A stretch of DNA of 64,000 nucleotides from Notolepis coatsorum (Eukaryota > Chordata > Actinopteri > Aulopiformes > Paralepididae). The stretch covers positions 158,912,883 to 158,976,882 of the forward strand of contig OZ020585.1 of the NCBI GenBank assembly GCA_963971535.1, written 5' to 3'. Under the pieces are notes generated by a model, which was not told the DNA's origin, ran no database searches, and saw only the letters and a list, made by a program, of their open reading frames with translations. The position numbers and the translations under genes were made by a program. Each line of letters begins with the position of its first letter. Position 1 is the first letter of the stretch. Positions 56,891 through 64,000 of the stretch are shown here, one piece after another.

Positions 56891-58025
56891 CACTGTAAGA
56901 AAAAAAGCTGCAAGAAAACGGTAAATGTCTGGCATCAATGGTTGCCAAATACTTACTGTCAAATTACAGTAAAATCAAATACATTTACAGATTACAACCT
57001 TTATTTAATGGTTAATATTTTGATAAAAGGTAATTTACTGTATTTACACTTAACACTTTGAGTGCCAGCGACGTGTTATGTCGTCTTTTCATGGCCCCCG
57101 TTGAGTGCCGACGACGCGAATTGTCGTTTGATTTTTTTATTAGCGATCTGAATTCATATTTCATCAACCGAGTCTCCCGTTGGTACAGCAGTCCCGCTAG
57201 GAGCTCTGATGGGAAAATACCGCCCCCTATCGTCTATCCCTGTGTAACTGCAGGCCATTCGATTATACTGGTGGATCTGTGTGGGGGGAGCCAACTGGCT
57301 CCATTATGCTGGCGAGGGATCTGATGAACATGGAAGTGATCGCGAGTTGGAAAGCAGCCTGGAATATATATTTACAGCAGCCAATTTCAATCAATAAACG
57401 CGATCGATATTTGGAATGGCTATCAGGAATTGGAATAATTATTTTGGAGAACATCTGATCTAAGGTAAGGAGTCTATGTTACCAGTTTGTTAACAGCGTG
57501 TCCCGTATGTGTATATGTGTGTGTGTGTGTGTGATGTTGAGGAAATAAGGTAATCAATTTCTCAGCTCGCTCCTGTAGCGTGCATAAGTACACACTATCG
57601 ATAATCTAGCGTTTATTGGAAAACGATTCATAAATAGGCCGACAAATGACAACGTGTCTAGTGTATTCGAGAATATTCCAATAAATGCCGTTTATGAGGG
57701 AATTTTTCTATTTTCAGAAAATCTTCGAGAAAACGATAGCTTTTCGAAATGCTATAAAAAGGATATGAACCGATTAAAAAACAATCCGTTTCGACAATGT
57801 TGACTGCAAACAAGTCATTGATAAGCGACGGGGAGACCAGACACATAGCCATAATTTAAAACATAGATTATGCGTTTTTAACGCTAACATTGAAGTGGAT
57901 GATGGCACTCAAGGACATTAATCAACGTTATGGCCGGCACTGAAAGTGTTAAAGTAAAAAAACTAAAGTAATCTGTAAAATAATAGAGTGCATTTCCTGT
58001 GAAAAAACATTTATTTTTTACAGTG
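56891..58025. mobile_element. CACTGTAA-terminated MITE (contains a TTAA element)
   Basis: CACTGTAAGAAAAAAA (56891) and, inverted, TTATTTTTTACAGTG (to 58025) are its ends. TA stands at both sides (56889-56890, 58026-58027). The element would be about 230 bp without the 903-bp TTAA insertion at 57050-57952. Its left end resembles the sequence at 18993-19079. No coding potential is seen. Confidence 0.75.
57050..57952. mobile_element. TTAA-flanked piggyBac-like MITE (CACTTTNAGTGCC family)
   Basis: TTAACACTTTGAGTGCCAGC (57050) faces GCCGGCACTGAAAGTGTTAA (to 57952), with TTAA on each side. It is the inverted relative of 38205-39116. A GCGACGTGTTATGTCGTC and GCCGACGACGCGAATTGTCG part near the left end forms local repeats. 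No transposase is seen. Confidence 0.82.
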
Positions 58026-58027
58026 TA

Positions 58028-60515
58028 TAGCATTTGTGACATATATGATATGCAAATATACAGTACTGTTACCCATAGATCCTGACAGAGAGTATATACA
58101 TATGATGGGGAGGAGACTGTACATTAGGAGGGGGTGGGTGGGTGGGAGAGAATATATACATACGGTGGGGAGGAGACTGTACATTAGGAGGGGGTGGGTG
58201 GGTGGGAGAGAAATATACATACGGTGGGGAGAGAATATATACATACAGAGGGGAGGAGACTGTCTATTAGGAGGGGGTGGGGGGGTTTGGACATTTACGG
58301 TGGCCAGTTTCAAATTGCAGCCTCCCATAGGTGCTCTTTTAGAGCGGTTTTGAATGTGGGTAGGGATTCACATTCTTTTACAGCTTTGGGTAGGGCATTC
58401 CACATTGATGTGGCATAATTGCGAAACGTGTTTAGTCCCTTGTTTGAGCCGAATCTGGGTTTAACATGATTTGTTGAGCTTCCTCTGGTGTTGTGGTCGT
58501 GGTATTCACTGACCTTTGGGAAGTATTTTGACATGTACATGGGTACCTTAGTCATATAGTGTATCTTGTAGACCAGGGCCCTCATTCATCAACGTGTTCT
58601 ACGCACAGATTTGTGCTTACCCTGTGCGTACGATCATTTCTAAGCAAAGAGTGGGATTCATCAATTTCAACTTGAACTTGACTCCGTGCTTACGTCTACG
58701 CACAGGTCAGAGCACACTTAGCTGACGCCCAGTGGTAGAATATCGTTACTACGCATAAGCACTCCTCAGTTCTGCATTAGTTTCAAGGCGGAAATAAGCT
58801 TCCGTGCATTAGTGTTCAACTTCTGTATGACCCGTAATTCATTATAGTTCATTGTAAAATAGCGACAGTAGTGTAATTATAACGGGCTCACACGCGAACA
58901 AGAGGTTGGCCTGCTTGTTTGGCACGGGGGGGCAGACGCAAAACACCAACCTCCAAACGCGATTAGATATTGTTTCAAATAAAAAGCAAATTATTTTGTG
59001 TGTCATGTTTCCAAATAAGATTGGTCACGAAATGCTTTCTACTTCAATTTGTTGGTTAGAATAGATGACCTCCGTTGAAACTTCACTGAGACTAACAGTC
59101 TATTTGTGAGCTCCCGCACAGATGTGATGATAATAATAATAACAATAATAATAATAGCTTCATTTTATATAGCGCCTTTCAAGAGACCCAAGGTCGCTTT
59201 ACATAGATAGGGGGGGGGGGGGGGAATAACAAAGTAACAAACATAGTGGACAGACACACAACATATATATATGATGATGGAATTCATTCAAGATCCTCTC
59301 CACCCTCGGGTCTTTGCCACCGGCACGGTCCATCGTGATATTGGAGATGGATCGAGCAATAGACTGTTACTGTAGCTGTCAAAGCTCCATCACAAATGCA
59401 GTTATGTGAATAGAAAGGGATTCCACTCAGTCAATGTTGCGATGCGCATTTGCCTGATACATGTTATTGCTGGATGCCGGGAGGAAGGCGATGCTGAATG
59501 TTTTCAATTCATTAAATAAAACGGATACTTTTTGCAAGGGTTTACTGACTGTCATACAAATAATCAACCAACTACATACTGTAACTTTTCAGTGCACGTT
59601 CTTATTTACATTGTGACAACAGCCTTGTGAGTTCCCGCAGTGACCCGCACACAGACATGATGGAATTCAAGTTCATGTTTGTATTGATCACATATAGGCA
59701 GGCTACACATGGCGTATCTGCTACATCATACATGGCAGTAAGATTCATTGTTCTTGTATATGCTCTCGTATTATTGTTTATATAGGCTACCCAATACTGA
59801 CATCAAAATAGATTGTAGTATGCCTCTAGAAATCATATGCAGCAGGTAGAGAATTGACGGGAGATCCATCGCGATTTGGAATAAAATTGAGGAGAACTTT
59901 AATCCCTGGGTATTAATCAAACAACACGGGAAAAGGCAGTCATATTCCAGCGCGGTATTTATTAGTGTTTGCGCTGCCCAGGCAGCAATGGTTAATAGAT
60001 ATCATATCCGACATCACAGTAAGTGTACACGTCTGTCAGCCTGTCTCATGACACGCTTCCCTCGGCTTAGTCCATTTTTCCACATTTCATGGGTGTATTC
60101 CATTACCGTATATGGTTAATCGGGGCGTTTCTGGTATGCAAATACTTAAAACAGTGCACGAGCTCAAACGTAGGATCAAAGTCATATTCATCATGACAGG
60201 TGTGCGTAGAACCTGCGTACGCACGTGTGATGAATCCCGACTTCCCTGTGCGTACACTCATTCTAAATTCTGTGCTTACGTGTGGAAATAGAACATGTTC
60301 TACGCACACGTTGATGAATGAGGGCCCAGGCCCATTGCAAGTTGCTGTACTCTGTCGTCTACTCTAAGCCATCCTAGGTAGTCAAAGTGGGCAAGGGGTG
60401 AGGTGGGTTCTAGGAGTAAGGTCAAGTAGTAGTCTGACCAGTTTGTTTTGTGATGTTTGTAATCTTGTTTTTAGCGCCTTTGAGGTGCTTTGGTACCATG
60501 AGGTGCAAGCATAGT
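58028..60515 (-). mobile_element. CR1/L2-group LINE copy 5, split by a MITE
   Basis: On the minus strand, ORF2 tail sequence (60515 to 60327) is followed, after the MITE at 58577-60326, by the rest of the tail (58576 to 58310, with NALPKAVKECESLPTFK) and a VNTR-bearing 3' UTR (58290 to 58028). The extreme 3' end is cut off by the CACTGTAA MITE. Its VNTR unit (GGGGAGGAGACTGTACATTA) is the same as in the array at 12250-13130. Confidence 0.85.
58577..60326. mobile_element. 1.75-kb Harbinger-like MITE
   Basis: GGCCCTCATTCATCAACGTG (58577-58596) and its inverted copy (60307-60326) are near-perfect ends. CAG stands on both sides (58574-58576, 60327-60329); with it removed the LINE is continuous. 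Sub-terminal TGCGTAGAAC/GTGCGTAC words recur. ACG-rich ends and a 3-bp duplication fit PIF/Harbinger. An ATA run and a GGGG tract (59208-59223) lie inside, with a TATATAGCGCCTTTCAAGAG fish-repeat phrase at about 59166. No transposase is seen. Confidence 0.82.
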
Positions 60516-60669
60516 CGTTGAGCCACTGCTTTCGTGGAAGAGTACAAGAGTGACTGAAGAAAGTGGAGAAGCAACTGGATGGGGCGAGTAGCTGGATCTT
60601 CACCCTCTACTTCTGGTAATAGCTTGTACGAGTGGAGGGAGACCTGGCTTTGCCTATGCTCTTCAGGGC

Positions 60670-61435
60670 AGCCTGATCTAAGGACACTGCTGAGCTGCTT
60701 AAGGCCTTCTACCACTGCTCTATTGAGAGCATTAATACTCCATCACAGCATGGTACGCAAACTGCACAGAAACTGAAAGGAAATCCCTCCAGAGAGTCAT
60801 AAACACCTCCCAAAAAATCATCGGTCTCCGCCTGCCCACACTGGATGACAACTTCAGGACGCGCTGCCTCCGCAGAGCTAGCAGCATCCTGAAGGATGAA
60901 ACCCACCACTCTCACCACCTCTTCTCTCTGTTACCATCTGGGAGGCGATACAGGGCCTTCAAAGCCCGCACCTCCAGGCTGCAGAACAGCTTCTTCCTGA
61001 GAGCCATCACTGAACTGAACACCCCCCCCCCCCTATTGCCACCACATCTACCTCACTATAATTTATACATGTATATGCAATATGACAGATGTTGGGAAAT
61101 GTGCAATAATGTCATTCTCTAGGGTGCAATATTTTACGCCGATGTGCAATATTATTTTTTCTCTACTGTTTTGCAATACTTTTTAAAAACTTTTGTAATG
61201 TTCTTGTGAATAAGTGCATGTGTAGCAGATTGTGTGGATACATGAATGTGTGGTGTGATAGTGAGTATGGGTACACTAATGTATGTATGGTAGTGTGTGT
61301 ATCAGTACATGGAATGTGTTGTGTGGTAGTGTGTGTATGTAGGTATGTTTTTTTTAGGTGCTGCACAAACAAATTTTTTATTTATATTTATTATTATTGT
61401 GCAATGATAATAAAGCTCTCTACTTCCACTTCAGG
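60670..61435 (+). pseudogene. LINE ORF2 C-terminal fragment and 3' UTR
   Basis: Codons with LQRVINTSQKIIGLRLP, FRTRCLRRASSILKD and LLPSGRRYRAFKARTSR are the conserved end of a fish LINE ORF2. The frame is broken near 60735. TGTGCAATA-rich sequence and AATAAAGCTCTCTACTTCC (about 61409) form its 3' end. It lacks the catalytic domain. A piece of the same family in reverse lies at 8143-8620. Confidence 0.78.
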
Positions 61436-61960
61436 ACAGCCTCATGTAACCCTTGAGAGAGGGACTAAGAAGGGGCTTGGGATGCCATATCTGACCCTCT
61501 GCCTGGAAGAGAAGATCCAACATAACTGGCTCGGCCCAGGGTTGACTGTGAGTTGACCGTTGAGGCAATGGAGATAAAGCATACAACGATCCTCTTGAGA
61601 CAGCAGTTCTAAACCCAGGATACCTCCCTGACCCTTCAGGGAGAACCACATCCTGCAATGGGATGTCTCTGCTGATGCATATGGGTCGGGACTGAGCCAT
61701 GCCGAACCAAGTCCATACGAGGAGGGGGATGAACTGAGTTCTGTACCTTTTGACCCAAGGATCTGACACTCTTTCTTCCCAGCTGTCCAAGCATAGCTAG
61801 GAATGAGCTTTGGCGGCCCCACCCCTGCACCTATGTGCCCCCCCCCCACCCCCTCCCACCACCTTGAGGACCTCAACCTTTGAGGGGGTGCGTCCTCTGG
61901 GGGGAACCCTTGCTGACGTTGTGATGGCTGTTTGGTACCATGACCAGAGTCCAAGAACCC
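61436..61960. other. Unassigned sequence, open on the minus strand
   Basis: The minus strand is open from the neighbouring minisatellite into this stretch (part of a 585-codon frame) with LELLSQEDRCMLYLHCLNG. I recognise no domain, and the long frame is mostly due to the array. It could be a worn retroelement piece; I leave it unnamed. Confidence 0.3.
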
Positions 61961-61964
61961 TGCA

Positions 61965-63200
61965 CCCTGCCACCTGCCATACACCCTGCCACCTGCCGTA
62001 CACCCTGCCACCTGCCACCTGCTGTAGACCCTGCCACCTGCAGCCTGCAGTACACCCTGCCACCTGCCGTACACCCTGCCACCTGCCGCCTGCCGTACAC
62101 CCTGCCACCTGCAGCCTGCCGTACACCCTGCCACCTGCAGCCTGCCGTACACCCTGCCACCTGCCACCTGCCGTACACCCTTCCACCTGCCATACACCCT
62201 GCCACCTGCCGCCTGCCGTACACCTTGCCACCTGCAGCCTGCCGTACACCCTGCCACCTGCCACCTGCCGTACACCCTGCCACCTGCCATACACCCTGCC
62301 ACCTGCCGTACACCCTGCCACCTGCCGCCTGCCGTACACCCTGCCACCTGCAGCCTGCCGTACACCCTGCCACCTGCCACCTGCCATACACCCTGCCACC
62401 TGCCGTACACCCTGCCACCTGCAGCCTGCCGTACACCCTGCCACCTGCAGCCTGTAGTACACCCTGCCACCTGCCGTACACCCTGCCACCTGCAGCCTGC
62501 CGTACACCCTGCCACCTGCCGTACACCCTGCCACCTGCCACCTGCTGTAGACCCTGCCACCTGCAGCCTGCCGTACACCCTGTCACCTGCAGCCTGCCGT
62601 ACACCCTGCCACCTGCCGCCTGCCGTACACCCTGCCACCTGCAGCCTGCCGTACACCCTGTCACCTGCAGCCTGTAGTACACTCTGCCACCTGCAGCCTG
62701 TAGTACACCCTGCCACCTGCCGTACACCCTGCCACCTGCAGCCTGCCGTACACCCTGCCACCTGCCGCCTGCCGTACACCCTGCCACCTGCAGCCTGCCG
62801 TACACCCTGCCACCTGCAGCCTGCCGTACACCCTGCCACCTGCCGCCTGCCGTACACCCTGCCACCTGCAGCCTGCCGTACACCCTGCCACCTGCCACCT
62901 GCCATACACCCTGCCACCTGCCGTACACCCTGCCAGCTGCCGCCTGCCGTACACCCTGCCACCTGCAGCCTGCCGTACACCCTGCCACCTGCAGCCTGCC
63001 GTAGACCCTGGCACCTGCAGCCTGCCACCTGCCGTACACCCTGCCACCTGCAGCCTGCCATACACCCTGCCACCGGCCGGACACCCTGCCACCTGCCGGA
63101 CACCCTGCCACCTGCAGCCTGCCGTAGACCCTGCCACCTGCAGCCTGCCATATACCCTGCCACCTGCCGGACACCCTGCCACCTGCCGTACACCTCCATT
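61965..63200. repeat. 26/19-bp minisatellite (GTACACCCTGCCACCTGC)
   Basis: Two unit types alternate: a 26-base one with CAGCCTGCC and a 19-base one without it, plus CTGCCGCCTG variants. About 50 units are present. The long frames on both strands (up to 585 codons) are shadows. One strand is pyrimidine-rich with CCTGC words. Confidence 0.95.
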
Positions 63201-63224
63201 CACTGAAGCAGGAGCCTCAGTCGT

Positions 63225-64000
63225 GAACTGACCGACCGACCGACCGACCGACCGACCGACTGACCGGCCAACCAACCAACCAACTGACTGACCAACCAAC
63301 CGACCAACTAACCAACTGACCGGCCAACCAACCAACTGACCGACCAACTGACCGACCAACTGACCGACCAACAAACTGACTGACCGACCGACTGACTGGC
63401 CAACCAACCAACTGACTGACGGACTGACAGAAGAACCAACTGACTGACCAACCAACCAACTGACCGACCCACCAACCAACCGACCAACCAACCAACCAAC
63501 CAACCGACCAACCAACCAACCAACCAACTGACCGACCAACCAACCAACCGACCAACCAACCAACCAACCAACCAACCAACCAACTGACCGACCAACCAAC
63601 CAACCGACCAACCGACCAACCAATCAACCAACCAACCAACCAACCAACCAACTGACCGACCAACCAACCGACCAACAAAAACCAACCAACTGACCGACCA
63701 ACCAACCAACCAACCGACCAACCAATCAACCTACCAACCAACCAACCAACCAACCAACTGACCGACCAACCAACCGACCAACCAACCAATCAACCAACCA
63801 ACCAACCAACCAACCAACCGACCAACCAACTGACCAACCAACCAACTGACCGACCAACCAACCGACCAACCAACCAACCAACCAATCAACCAACCAACCC
63901 ACCAACCAACTGACCGACCAACCGACCAACCAATCAATCAACCAACCAACCAACCAACCAACCAACCAACCAACTGACGACCAACCAACCGACCAACGAA
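63225..64000. repeat. CCAA/CCGA/CTGA tetranucleotide array to window end
   Basis: Four-base units CCAA, CCGA and CTGA form higher phrases such as AACTGACCGACCAACCAACC. It runs past the window end. The Leu-Val-Gly-Trp-type frames on the minus strand are artefacts. Confidence 0.95.

Noticed and set aside
61442-63199. A 585-codon frame on the minus strand
   Set aside because: Almost all of it is the 26/19-bp minisatellite; the remainder has no recognisable domain.

Overview
The window looks like transposon- and satellite-rich DNA from a ray-finned fish. The evidence is: CR1/L2-type LINEs with tetranucleotide or TAAATG tails, the fish L2 tail with a GTCGCTTTGGATAAAAGCGTC-like core, hAT, PIF/Harbinger-like and TTAA-flanked piggyBac-like MITEs, one near-intact BEL/Pao LTR retrotransposon, long GA/CA microsatellites, and many minisatellites. 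No bacterial features, rRNA, tRNA or CRISPR were seen. No complete host protein gene is convincing. The best host-like signals are a promoter-like cluster (1.6-2.4 kb), a promoter/first-exon candidate with spliced micro-exons and a 256-bp exon-like tandem repeat (9.5-11.8 kb), and one lone possible exon on the minus strand (21455-21587).

Layout. 0-1.5 kb: two foldback (inverted-repeat) structures. 1.6-2.4 kb: CCAAT, CRE and YY1-like sites. 3.06-5.27 kb: CR1/L2-group LINE (minus) split by an L2/Maui-like LINE 3' end (plus). 5.28-8.05 kb: two satellites, the first with a ~707-bp higher-order period. 8.15-9.49 kb: two LINE 3' ends. 9.5-12.24 kb: gene-like repeat block and an L2 fragment. 12.25-13.13 kb: minisatellite made from the LINE 3' UTR. 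14.5-15.4 kb: LINE copy. 17.0-19.08 kb: 84-bp satellite tied to a CACTGTAA-ended MITE. 19.97-20.22 kb: GA microsatellite. 22.75-24.36 kb: 11-bp minisatellite split by a hAT MITE. 24.4-25.0 kb: long-TIR element. 25.3-29.39 kb: 18-bp minisatellite split by the best-preserved LINE (endonuclease and reverse transcriptase readable).

29.5-39.85 kb is a 10.3-kb hAT-type insertion bounded by a perfect 8-bp duplication. It holds a second hAT element, an interrupted LINE, a Harbinger-like element and three TTAA elements, up to five levels deep. 40.7-41.4 kb is a further hAT MITE. 42144-51285 is a BEL/Pao retrotransposon with near-identical LTRs. Its gag and pol lie in one frame broken by a single UGA, and a perfect 9-bp hairpin starts 13 nt downstream, which suggests programmed stop-codon readthrough. 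This is the most interesting candidate in the window.

51.6-64 kb continues with minisatellites, a hAT MITE, a piggyBac-like MITE inside another MITE, a LINE split by a 1.75-kb Harbinger-like MITE, a second LINE 3' end, and two long terminal tandem arrays. The genes do not form a pathway. The functional logic is that of mobile elements: LINE enzymes supply retrotransposition, the BEL/Pao polyprotein supplies capsid, protease, reverse transcriptase, RNase H and integrase, and the DNA elements seen here are non-autonomous. All periods, terminal repeats and substitution counts were read by eye, without alignment or database search.
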